Assembly (NCBI GenBank): GCA_020073385.1
Contig: JAIQFH010000063.1
Location: forward strand, 1-40,001
Direction of reading: 5' to 3'
Source of the DNA: Terriglobia bacterium
GTDB taxonomy: Bacteria > Acidobacteriota > Terriglobia > Terriglobales > Acidobacteriaceae
DNA length: 40,001 bases
Shown here one piece after another: positions 7,831 to 14,864 of the stretch. Under the pieces are notes generated by a model. That model was not told the DNA's origin, ran no database searches, and saw nothing but the letters and a program-made list of their open reading frames with translations. The translations under genes and the position numbers were made by a program. Positions within the stretch are counted from its first letter, which is position 1; the number at the start of each line of letters is the position of its first letter.

Positions 7831-8280
7831 ATGAACGACCAGCATGTATCCGCCCTATGCGCGATCTGGCAGACAGTCCTTCTGGCCCTCAACGCGGTTC
7901 TCATCGGATGGTACCTTCTGGAGACACAAGGAATTAGGAAATCATCCCAGAAACAGGTTGAGGCCAGCTTTCGCCCCGCTGTGATCGTAAAACATGACGG
8001 CAGCACTAGCAGCTTGCCAGAACTCGAAAACATCGGGAACGGTCCTGCGATGGACGTGAAGTGGACACTCAGGAACAGCAAGCTGAAACACAGCTTCGGC
8101 TATCTTAGCCCCAATCAGAGACAGCCGTTGTTTGACGTCAAAGAGCTATACAAGGCAGGTATGCAGAGTGGTCGTGCGGTGATCGACTGCAACTACCGCA
8201 GCATTTCCGGCTGGGAGTACTCGTCCACCATAACGTGCGATCTCAATACCATTCAATTCGAAACGGTTTTTGGCGACTAA
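7831..8280 (+). CDS. Single-TM hypothetical protein
   Basis: ATG at 7831 gives 149 residues (MNDQHVSALCAIWQTVLLAL). Residues 6-26 form one membrane segment. A polar linker (GIRKSSQKQVEASFRPAVIV) and a beta-rich domain of about 100 residues follow, with an NIGNGPAMDVKW motif. The layout of one N-terminal TM helix plus a 'FRP-VIV ... N-GNGPA' domain is shared by many small uncharacterised membrane proteins of accessory regions. The frame is open to 7603 and an alternative start there would add 76 residues. No signal peptidase site is seen. Role unknown; it lies in the integrated element between the nuclease-like gene and the replication module. Confidence 0.65.
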   Translation: MNDQHVSALCAIWQTVLLALNAVLIGWYLLETQGIRKSSQKQVEASFRPAVIVKHDGSTSSLPELENIGNGPAMDVKWTLRNSKLKHSFGYLSPNQRQPLFDVKELYKAGMQSGRAVIDCNYRSISGWEYSSTITCDLNTIQFETVFGD

Positions 8281-8317
8281 AAGCAATCTCACTACCCGCG
8301 CCTGGCAAGGATTGCTT

Positions 8318-8348
8318 TCAGGTAGATAAGTGTAATCAGGTAGATAAG
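8318..8348 (+). repeat. Tandem direct repeat TCAGGTAGATAAG
   Basis: The 13-mer TCAGGTAGATAAG occurs at 8318-8330 and again at 8336-8348, an 18-base period. It lies in the short gap between two convergent genes. Possible roles are a regulator or Rep binding site or an attachment-site arm; nothing decides between them. Confidence 0.7.
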
Positions 8349-8362
8349 GGCGCCAGAATTCG

Positions 8363-8800
8363 TCAAAGCCGCTCCCTTGCTATTATTATTGGTTTGCTAC
8401 TTCGCTTGAGTGATCCTCGCCGAAACTCTGATTCGACTCGGTTATGGGCGTCGGCGGCTCTCTTCTTACGATTATCCGGGTCATCCAGTTCAGCAAACAG
8501 TAGATCCCCGATTCTTTGATAGGAGAGCGGCAGAACTTCGGGCTGAACGGTTGCCACTTCAGCCGGAAATAGCTCCAACATCTCCGTGGCGGAGATCTCT
8601 GCAAACCCGCCTTTCTGTCGAAGGAGCCATGCCTGGTAGTCCACAAGTCTAAATTTCCCTTTGATCCGCCAGGCTTCAGCAGTCGGCTTACAAGCCTCAA
8701 GCGCTTTACGCTCCCGAACTCGCCATTGGACCCAACGAACTTCATCTTCTTTTGCCCACGCAATTTCGCCTTTTTGTTCAGCCTTCATCTCTAGGTCCAT
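8363..8800 (-). CDS. Hypothetical protein, 145 aa
   Basis: ATG at 8800 opens a highly charged 145-residue protein (MDLEMKAEQKGEIAWAKEDE). The N-terminal third is helical with several tryptophans. The middle carries FRLVDYQAWLLRQKGGFAEI, then an LFPAEVATVQPEVLPLSYQR segment. The C terminus is very basic (RGSLKRSSKPIIIARERL). There is no membrane segment or known motif. An AAGTGG sequence just before ATG could be a weak Shine-Dalgarno. It is convergent with the one-TM gene. I do not recognise the family, but the composition looks coding. Confidence 0.55.
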   Translation of the reverse strand: MDLEMKAEQKGEIAWAKEDEVRWVQWRVRERKALEACKPTAEAWRIKGKFRLVDYQAWLLRQKGGFAEISATEMLELFPAEVATVQPEVLPLSYQRIGDLLFAELDDPDNRKKRAADAHNRVESEFRRGSLKRSSKPIIIARERL

Positions 8801-8854
8801 CTGCCACTTGGAACCGTAACGTCATTTTCCTGCCAGTCAGTTACGGATTCACAG

Positions 8855-9112
8855 GTGTTTCACGAATATCGTAGCGAATTGATTCAACTGCTCGACAAGG
8901 CTAGCGCTAGGGCCAGGGCTAGGGAGGTGCAAGTGGCCAGAAACACAATCAAGACAAACTTAGCTCTTCGAGTGAAGGGTTGGCGGGCAGCCGTGAAGAG
9001 TCCCCGCACACCCAACGAACTGAAGCGTGGTCTCCGGCGACTCATTCGGGAAGCGTCAGCTCGTCTCCGCCGTAGGAAGGCGCGGATGTCAGCCGCAGGC
9101 CCGAGAGAATGA
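8855..9112 (+). CDS. Small very basic hypothetical protein
   Basis: GTG at 8855 opens an 85-residue frame rich in R, K and A (SELIQLLDKASARARAREVQ, and later RLIREASARLRRRKARMSAA). The sequence is helical and strongly positive, compatible with nucleic-acid binding. There is no canonical Shine-Dalgarno and the start is uncertain. It is the last frame before the candidate replication origin and points the same way as rep. It could be a small accessory protein of the element or a chance frame in arginine-rich sequence. Confidence 0.35.
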   Translation: MFHEYRSELIQLLDKASARARAREVQVARNTIKTNLALRVKGWRAAVKSPRTPNELKRGLRRLIREASARLRRRKARMSAAGPRE

Positions 9113-9274
9113 GATTGCCCGAAAAGCTAACAAGCCCGGTCCACTGTCCCTTTCAAGAGCCGCTACGAAGGACTCACAGACCATTCGACGGCGACGCGAC
9201 GGGCAGGCGGTGGACCGAGCTGGTCAGCTCTGTGAGTCATGCCCAGAGCGGAGTAAAGAGTCTGTGCCGAGCGA

Positions 9275-9297
9275 AGCCCGGCGGTTTCTGCCGGGCT
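9275..9297 (+). other. GC-rich hairpin before the origin region
   Basis: AGCCCGGC (9275-9282) and GCCGGGCT (9290-9297) form a perfect 8-bp stem with a 7-base loop. There is no T-run after it, so it is not a textbook terminator. Together with the 9429-9455 hairpin it makes the 9.1-9.55 kb gap a structured, gene-free region. Confidence 0.6.
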
Positions 9298-9428
9298 GAG
9301 CGAAGGTAGCAAAAGAGGAGCAACGGCACACTCCACGCAGACCGAGAGAAAACCTCTGGCCGGGTGGAGCGGCAGAGGGCGTAATGGGGATGAAAAACCA
9401 TTCTTGATATCCAGGTGCGCCTTTTCCC

Positions 9429-9473
9429 GGGCTGCGGAGCGCAGCGGAGCAGCCCCTTTACTTGATAACAGGG
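9429..9473 (+). other. Candidate rolling-circle double-strand origin
   Basis: A hairpin GGGCTGC (9429-9435) / GCAGCCC (9449-9455) competes with a nested one, GCTGCG (9431-9436) / CGCAGC (9440-9445). It is followed by CTTTACTTGATAACAGGG. The pC194/pUB110 origin family is nicked within CTTG^ATA next to a hairpin, and the rep gene starting about 95 bases downstream belongs to that family. The structure and motif are seen directly; origin function is inference. The hairpin followed by CCCCTTTA could also act as a terminator. Confidence 0.55.
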
Positions 9474-9568
9474 ATTAAGTCGTCAGCAACACCGGGTCAA
9501 AGAACGGTGCTGCAGGCACTGAGGTAAATCTGCAAGCTTGTGCTCTGTCACAAAGATTGAGCCGTGAA

Positions 9569-10753
9569 ATGTCGACAAATCGATCAACTCCGGAGATGGT
9601 GGAAGTATTTGAAAAGTTTCGACCACAGTTGGGCGAAGGTCTCACGGGGCGTGCGGCCAGGCTGGAGTCCGGCTCTGAGGCTGCCAGCTCCCTGGTCGGT
9701 GCAGGTGACGCAGTCGATGATTCCGAACGGTTGAGCCGTGCCCTTACCATGGGTGCCGCTCCCGGACGCAATGCTCGCTGGCTGGAGGGGGTCCTTGCGG
9801 AGGACGAACTTCGACGACCAGAAAACTCCAGATCACGCTGTGTGGAACAACGCTCGAAGCAGTTTCGTGAACTTGCCGACTTGCTCGCTTTCACCCTTGA
9901 GCACACTAGGTACAGAAAGCTCGCTCCCGCCGTCCGCTCATGTCACCAGCTCTTCCGCGGCTTTGCATGCGCCAACGGGCACGTTCATGCGACGCCGTCG
10001 AGCTCGTGCGCTGTACGTCTTTGCCCTTGGGAAATGCGCGCACGAGCGATGCGTGCACTCCATCGATTCCGTTCGATGATCGAAGGGCTTCCACAAGGAA
10101 AGTACTTAGTACTGGCGGAACGAAACGCACCCACAGGTGGACTCGTCGAAGGAATTAGACATCTCTTTGAAAGTTGGGACCGATTTCGCAAGATGCCCAT
10201 CTTTCGTCAGGTGCGAGGGGCGATCGTCGCGCTTGAAATCACCTACAACCGAGAAATGATGGAGCCTGACTTCAGAGGTGAACGGTTGCCCTGGCATCCG
10301 CACCTAAACATTGTCTTCGACGCGCCGTACATCCCCTTTGAACAACTTCGTGATGCGTGGATCCGTGCGACCGAGGGACGGGGCCGCACTGCATTCATAC
10401 GACCTGTTGACCGTGGCACAGCGAACGAACTATTGAAGTACGTCACTAAGCTATTGGACTTCATCGATGTTCCCCGTGCAGTCGAAGAATTCCTCGATGC
10501 TACGCACAGAAGACGGTTCATTCGCACATACGGCTGTCTGTACGGTTTGAATATCGAAGACGAGCCACACGGGCGCTGCCCCGACTGCGATTCTCCGTGC
10601 CTAACCCTGATTGCGCATACCCTTTATCCCAATCAAATCTTCATTGACGCACACGGCGTTCCTAGAATTCATGAATGGGCGTTACCGGCTGCTCGTCAAC
10701 AACCCAACAGCAACGCGAGAGCACCGAACTGCAGTCACACGCGTGAACATTAA
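9569..10753 (+). CDS. rep: Rolling-circle replication initiator (HUH, Rep_1 family)
   Basis: ATG 9569 gives 394 residues; a TTG at 9557 is an alternative. The Rep_1 (pC194/pUB110) pattern is visible. There is a Cys-rich segment (SSCAVRLCPWEMRARAMRAL), a motif-1-like strand (GKYLVLAERNAP), then VALEITYN, and the HUH metal site HPH at residues 243-245 in LPWHPHLNIVFDAPYI. The catalytic motif NELLKYVTK has E287-x3-Y291, the E/Y pair typical of pC194-type Reps. A C-terminal CPDCDSPC may be a small zinc site. It should nick the plus strand at the CTTGATA motif upstream and start rolling-circle replication after excision. The first 100 residues are not conserved as far as I can tell. The frame is intact. 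Confidence 0.88.
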   Translation: MSTNRSTPEMVEVFEKFRPQLGEGLTGRAARLESGSEAASSLVGAGDAVDDSERLSRALTMGAAPGRNARWLEGVLAEDELRRPENSRSRCVEQRSKQFRELADLLAFTLEHTRYRKLAPAVRSCHQLFRGFACANGHVHATPSSSCAVRLCPWEMRARAMRALHRFRSMIEGLPQGKYLVLAERNAPTGGLVEGIRHLFESWDRFRKMPIFRQVRGAIVALEITYNREMMEPDFRGERLPWHPHLNIVFDAPYIPFEQLRDAWIRATEGRGRTAFIRPVDRGTANELLKYVTKLLDFIDVPRAVEEFLDATHRRRFIRTYGCLYGLNIEDEPHGRCPDCDSPCLTLIAHTLYPNQIFIDAHGVPRIHEWALPAARQQPNSNARAPNCSHTREH

Positions 10754-10872
10754 TAAGGACCAAATCGGAAAGATTGCTGCAAATGGAGGTTGCGAGAGAA
10801 ATCTAAGCCGAAACATTCTCTAACTTTGGAGGCACGACTTCTTTCAACATTAACGTTGTGGGGTGCTCATCA

Positions 10873-11251
10873 ATGCCATTTCTTCCCTGCCTTTTGTGTG
10901 GCAACAGATTGCAACAACGAACGGACAAACACAACAAACCGTACTTCGTGTGCGATCCGTGCGGGAATTCAACTCTTCATACGCAGGCAACAAGGAATTA
11001 CACGATTGCGAGACCTGATGCGCACGTCCGAACGCCATGCAGTCGCATTTCAGCACGGCGCAGAACGCATTTTCGAACTGCAAGTGCTACTGACCGAGAT
11101 TGAAGGAACAAAAACAGAAATAACGAAGGTGATCGACGGAATCGGGTTCTTTTTCCCTGACGAACACAAGGTGCGAGCCCGTGATGCTCTGAAAACACGG
11201 CTTGACGGGTTATTGAAGCAACTCGACGAAATGTGTGCGAAACACGCGTAA
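10873..11251 (+). pseudogene. Zinc-ribbon accessory protein, frameshifted
   Basis: ATG 10873 starts MPFLPCLLCGNRLQQRTDKH, then NKPYFVCDPCG. This CxxC-x(n)-CxxC zinc ribbon is typical of small proteins in phage and plasmid replication modules. The frame is lost at the GGG after CDPC (about 10960-10966) and continues one base over as IQLFIRRQQGITRLRDLMRT. It runs on through a helical region (LLTEIEGTKTEITKV) to TAA at 11249-11251. One extra G in GGG explains it. Repaired, the product would be about 125 residues. It lies between rep and xis. Sequencing error at the G run is possible, but the integrase also carries a frameshift. Confidence 0.7.
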
Positions 11252-11316
11252 CTCTAACGCACGTCAACAAGAATATGCGCAACGCAAACGCAAACGTGCG
11301 CGAATTGAGGTGAATT

Positions 11317-11544
11317 GTGGAAATTGAACCGTTTGTTGACGCGACGAAAGCAGCAGAATTCGTGAATTTGCGTCCGCGTCGCTTGTTGCAACTGGCGCGT
11401 GCAGGTTCGATTCCCGCGTATCCGGTCGGCGACGGTCAACGTCGTGTATGGCGTTTTCGATTATCAGAAATCGCGTCGGCGCTCGCTCCACGTGCGGTAA
11501 AATGCAGCGACGCAGCCGTCCGTACCGGAAAGGGAACGAATTAA
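11317..11544 (+). CDS. xis: MerR/Xis-like excisionase
   Basis: GTG 11317 follows a good Shine-Dalgarno (GAGGTG, 11307-11312). The 75-residue protein has a compact winged-HTH pattern: VDATKAAEFVNLRPRRLLQL, then ARAGSIPAYPVGDGQRRVWR and FRLSEI. This matches the 'excisionase / DNA-binding domain' family, in which a first HTH is followed by an R/K-W-F-x-x-x-E/D-I wing. Its TAA (11542-11544) directly abuts the ATG of the integrase, so the two are translated as a unit. Expected role: DNA-bending directionality factor for excision, possibly also a regulator. The size is normal and the frame intact. Confidence 0.8.
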   Translation: MEIEPFVDATKAAEFVNLRPRRLLQLARAGSIPAYPVGDGQRRVWRFRLSEIASALAPRAVKCSDAAVRTGKGTN

Positions 11545-12767
11545 ATGGTACGGAAACGGAATCAACACGGCAGTATGCGTGTTCTCTCCCGAAAATCGGG
11601 AGATGTATTTGAATATCGGTATTACAAAACCCGCGTCGATGGTAAGCGAATTCCAGCAAACTTCGTCGTGGGATCTGTTACCGAATTGAAAACGGAAACA
11701 GGAGCGTGGGCGAAAGTTCGCAAGATGAACTTCAACCCGAATTCTTCTGTCACCACAACAGCCAAACCAATCACTTTCGGAGAACTGGCGAAGGATTACA
11801 TTCGAGTGGAACTGGCAATCGATCAATCTAACGCTGCAGTCCCGAAAGCGCACTCGACCGTGGAAACGTATCGACGCTACATCAATCGGCATATTCTGTC
11901 GCGTTGGGAGCCGATGCGTGCAAGCGAGATGGAACCCATCGCAATTCAGAGCTGGTTACGTGATTTGCGCGTGCATTCCAACTTGTCGAACTCCACGCTG
12001 GTGAAGGTACGCAACGTCATGGTTGCTATATTCAAGCATGCACAACGTTACGGATTGTTGCCGAGAACGCAAGAAGCAAATCCCATGGTCTTCGTGCGGC
12101 AATCATCCGTTAGCAACTATGAGCCTGTCGTGCTCACGCTTGCGCAGTGCGTTGACATCTTGGCGAACCTCACCGGTATGCATCGCGTGCTGGTTTTGGC
12201 TGACGCAGCAACGGGTCTTCGCATCAGCGAAATCCTGGCGTTGCGTTGGTCGGATATTGACGTGGCCCATTCGTGCATTCGCGTGACCCGTGCGTACGTG
12301 TACGGCAAGTTCGGGCCACCGAAGAGCAGAGCATCAAAAAAGCCCGTTCCTTTGCATCCGCTGTTAGCCGAATCGCTCGCGGCATGGCGCAAAGAGACAC
12401 CGTATCCGACAAACGACGACTTCGTCTTCCCAAGCTTCAGGTTGAAGGGTGCAAAACCACCTCGCGCGAACATGCTGGTAGCGGACCACTCCAACCTGCG
12501 GCACGAAAATCGGGGATAAACGGACAAATCGGCTTCCATACGTTGCGACGCACGTTAGCGAGTGCGTTGGTAGCGAACGGGAGTGACATCAGGCTCGTTC
12601 AGGAATTGTTGCGACACTCTAACCCAATGATCACCCTTGACGCTTACGCTCGTTCGACAACACCGGCGAAGATGGAGGCTCAAGGATGGGTGATGCAGCA
12701 ACTTCTGACGGAAAGCTCGAAAGCTGCGCTCGCGACCGCAAAACCCGCGAGCACACGCACGATGTAA
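11545..12767 (+). pseudogene. int: Tyrosine integrase, frameshifted near C-terminus
   Basis: ATG 11545 opens an integrase with an N-terminal arm-binding region, a SAM-like core-binding domain (FGELAKDYIRVEL, then YRRYINRHILSRW) and a catalytic domain with the first Arg, R226, in AATGLRISEILALRWSDIDV, and KKPVPLHPL. Frame 1 ends at TAA 12517-12519. The remaining catalytic boxes continue in frame 3: GFHTLRRTLASAL, ELLRHSNPMITLDAYARS with the Tyr, ending at 12767. Loss of one C near 12486 (CACTCC for CACCTCC) explains it. Repaired length is about 407 residues. As written, the first product lacks H-x-x-R, His and Tyr and would be inactive. It lies 85 bases from the tRNA-Phe 3' end. Confidence 0.88.
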
Positions 12768-12773
12768 GTGCGT

Positions 12774-12809
12774 AACCCACGATTTCGTGGTTATTGTGGG
12801 TTGCAACCC
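12774..12809 (+). other. Nested inverted repeats between int and tRNA
   Basis: AACCCAC (12774-12780) pairs with GTGGGTT (12796-12802), which overlaps a palindrome GGGTTGCAACCC (12798-12809). These sit just after the integrase stop and before the tRNA end, where integrase arm sites or a terminator would be expected. There is no T-run. Confidence 0.5.
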
Positions 12810-12852
12810 ATAACGAGCGGAAATGACTGGGATAGCTAAAGCCTTTGAAATG

Positions 12853-12928
12853 TGGTGGCCAGGGACGGAGTTGAACCGCCGACGCCAGCCTTTTCAGGGC
12901 TGCGCTCTACCACCTGAGCTACCTGGCC
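12853..12928 (-). tRNA. tRNA-Phe (GAA)
   Basis: On the minus strand a 76-nt cloverleaf includes an encoded CCA. Acceptor GGCCAGG pairs with CCTGGCC, the D arm has AGCTCAGGTGGTAGAGC, and the anticodon stem CAGCC/GGCTG encloses CTGAAAA with anticodon GAA. The T arm has GGCGG-TTCAACT-CCGTC. The gene is complete. Its 3' end faces the integrase, so it most likely served as the attachment site, with the gene restored by the element's own core sequence. Confidence 0.96.
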
Positions 12929-13162
12929 ACGTTTCCAGAGCCGCTGCCTGCGGTCTGCTAGGACGCCCCCTTGGCCCGTCTGGCGGGAGGAACGACTGAA
13001 GACCAACGGAAAGCGCGTGGGACGCACTAGATTATAGCAATGGCTTCTGATTCCCTCAACGTCGACAGAACGCAGAGCTTGGCGAAGTCAAATCGGGGAC
13101 TGATGCGGACCACGCACTCTCTGCCTTCCATCGGTGATCTCGGAGAATCGGCCAAAGGATCC

Positions 13163-14665
13163 TTACCCAAAGCTCTTCACGAATTCCACAAGGCTACGTA
13201 ACGCGATGCCCGACGGGCCTTTCGCGATCCAGGGCTTCTGCTCTTCCATCCAGGCCGTGCCCGCAATATCGAGGTGAATCCATGGCGTGTCTTCGGCGAA
13301 CTCTTTCAGGAACATCGCAGCGGTAATCGCTCCGCCCCATCGTCCGCCGGAGTTGACGATATCGGCAATCGTCGAACGGATCTGCTCTTTGTATTCGTCG
13401 TCCAGCGGCATGCGCCACATCTTTTCGCCGGCTTTCGCATTGGCCGCGTGGAAGCGGTTGTACATCTCATCGTCATTGGCGAAGATTCCTGCGTTGTTGT
13501 ATCCGAGCGCGACTACGACTGCCCCGGTGAGCGTTGCGGCGTCGACCAGATGTGTGCATCCCAGTTGCCGCGCGTAGTACAGACCATCGGCCAACACCAG
13601 TCGCCCCTCGGCGTCAGTATTGATGATCTCGATCGACTTGCCTGACATCGCGATCTGTACGTCTCCCGGCTTCTGCGCCTTTCCGGACGGCATATTCTCC
13701 GTCGCGCACACAATGCCAATGACCTTCACCTTCGGCTTTAGCAGCGCGATGGCGCGCATGGCACCAATCATCGTCGCGCCCCCAGCCATGTCATACTTCA
13801 TCTTCTCCATGCCGTCGGCGGGTTTGATGGAGATGCCGCCCGTATCGAACGTAATTCCCTTCCCGACCAAACCGAGCATCGGCTTTGCAGGCGCTCCAGC
13901 AGGTTCATAAGTCATCACGATGAGCGCCGGAGGCTCGTCGGAACCCTGGGCAACACTCCAGAAGGCGCCCATCTTCATCTCTTTGATCTTGTCGGCACCA
14001 TACACCTCACATCTCAACCCGACTTCGGCGCACATCTTCTTCGCGCGCTCGGCAAGAATCGTCGGCGTCATGCGGTTCGACGGTTCGTTCACGAGATCGC
14101 GAGTAAAATTCTGCGATTCGCCGACGATCCGGGCTTCATTGGCTGATTTCTCGAGCGCACCCGTATCTCCGCTTGCGATGATGGTCACTTCTTCGATCTT
14201 CTGGTCCTTCCGGTCGCTGCGGTAATAGTCAGGATCGAAATTTCCCACGTGCGCGCCTTCAACAATGGCGCGTACTGACTCTTCCGCCGGAATCCCCTGG
14301 GGAGCGACGAAGGCAAAGCTCCGGATTCCGCGCGTCTTCAGCGCCCGCACGGCAGCCCCCGCGCTCCGACGCAGGTCATAACTGGAAAATTTCTTCACCC
14401 CTCCACCCGAAATCAGCAGCAGACGCTTCGCCTTCAGAGAAGCGGGCTTATGAAGAAGATTCGTCTCAAAGGGCTTGCCGCTTACTTCGCCGCTCTCCAG
14501 CAAGTCGGCTGCGACTGCCGCTACCGCTGGGTCTGACGCGGCGACTTTCAATTCCGGCTTCTTGTTTTTCTCGTTGGATGCCGAATTTGAGTGATCAAGT
14601 ACAACGGCAACCAGGCATTCGATTTCAAGGGCGGACGGAGTAGTAGAAGAAATTGTCGTTTTCAT
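13163..14665 (-). CDS. pepA: Leucyl aminopeptidase (M17)
   Basis: ATG 14665 gives 500 residues; a longer frame needs a TTG at 14737 and adds residues that do not look homologous. The N-terminal M17 domain is followed by the catalytic domain. The latter contains GKGITFDTGGISIKP (catalytic Lys and metal ligand), MKYDMAGGATMIGAM, and the signature NTDAEGRL at residues 349-356 with two metal ligands and the Arg. The C-terminal AAMFLKEFAED and WIHLDIAGTAW segments are conserved. The enzyme is a hexameric, two-metal cytoplasmic aminopeptidase that frees N-terminal residues in peptide turnover. It is divergent from the next gene. Full length, no defects. It lies just beyond the tRNA and marks the return to core genes. 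Confidence 0.97.
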   Translation of the reverse strand: MKTTISSTTPSALEIECLVAVVLDHSNSASNEKNKKPELKVAASDPAVAAVAADLLESGEVSGKPFETNLLHKPASLKAKRLLLISGGGVKKFSSYDLRRSAGAAVRALKTRGIRSFAFVAPQGIPAEESVRAIVEGAHVGNFDPDYYRSDRKDQKIEEVTIIASGDTGALEKSANEARIVGESQNFTRDLVNEPSNRMTPTILAERAKKMCAEVGLRCEVYGADKIKEMKMGAFWSVAQGSDEPPALIVMTYEPAGAPAKPMLGLVGKGITFDTGGISIKPADGMEKMKYDMAGGATMIGAMRAIALLKPKVKVIGIVCATENMPSGKAQKPGDVQIAMSGKSIEIINTDAEGRLVLADGLYYARQLGCTHLVDAATLTGAVVVALGYNNAGIFANDDEMYNRFHAANAKAGEKMWRMPLDDEYKEQIRSTIADIVNSGGRWGGAITAAMFLKEFAEDTPWIHLDIAGTAWMEEQKPWIAKGPSGIALRSLVEFVKSFG

Positions 14666-14851
14666 ATTTGGAGTGCAGTGATCAGTGAGTTGTTCCAGTA
14701 TCGTCGGCGGGGAGGCTATCGCGCAAGCGTGCCACAAGAAAAGCTTCCTGGTCGCAGATCAGGGGCCGGGTTCGTCTGGCATTCACCGGAACAATCCCTC
14801 ACGGTTACCATTTCTTGAAGAATGAATCACTACCCTCAAAAAGCTTTCTGC

Positions 14852-14857
14852 TACACT
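14852..14857 (+). promoter_or_regulatory. Possible extended -10 box close to ATG
   Basis: TG-C-TACACT (box at 14852-14857) ends only seven bases before the ATG at 14865. If it is a real extended -10 element, the message of the following gene would be leaderless or nearly so. No Shine-Dalgarno is visible there, which fits. The -35 region is weak. Confidence 0.35.
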
Positions 14858-14864
14858 TTCGCGC

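Larger units (their letters stand above)
9429..12855 (+). mobile_element. Integrative element, rep-xis-int module at tRNA-Phe
   Basis: From left to right this holds a candidate origin, HUH Rep, zinc-ribbon gene, excisionase and tyrosine integrase, all co-directional. It ends at the 3' end of an intact tRNA-Phe gene, the usual target of such integrases. The order matches the rep-xis-int block of the actinomycete element pSAM2 (AICE class). The coordinates cover only the recognisable core. The element surely extends left and may include the genes from 6727 or beyond. I looked for a second copy of the tRNA 3' end in the first 12 kb and did not find one. No conjugation gene is visible. Confidence 0.7.

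Noticed and set aside
9475..9906. Minus frame of 143 aa over the start of rep
   Set aside because: It is serine/arginine-rich shadow coding, antisense to the HUH Rep gene that carries all motifs.
1..12855. Second copy of the tRNA-Phe 3' end (left attachment site)
   Set aside because: Scanning by eye for TGGCCAGGGACGG or GGAGTTGAACC gave no convincing copy; the left end may be divergent or outside the window.
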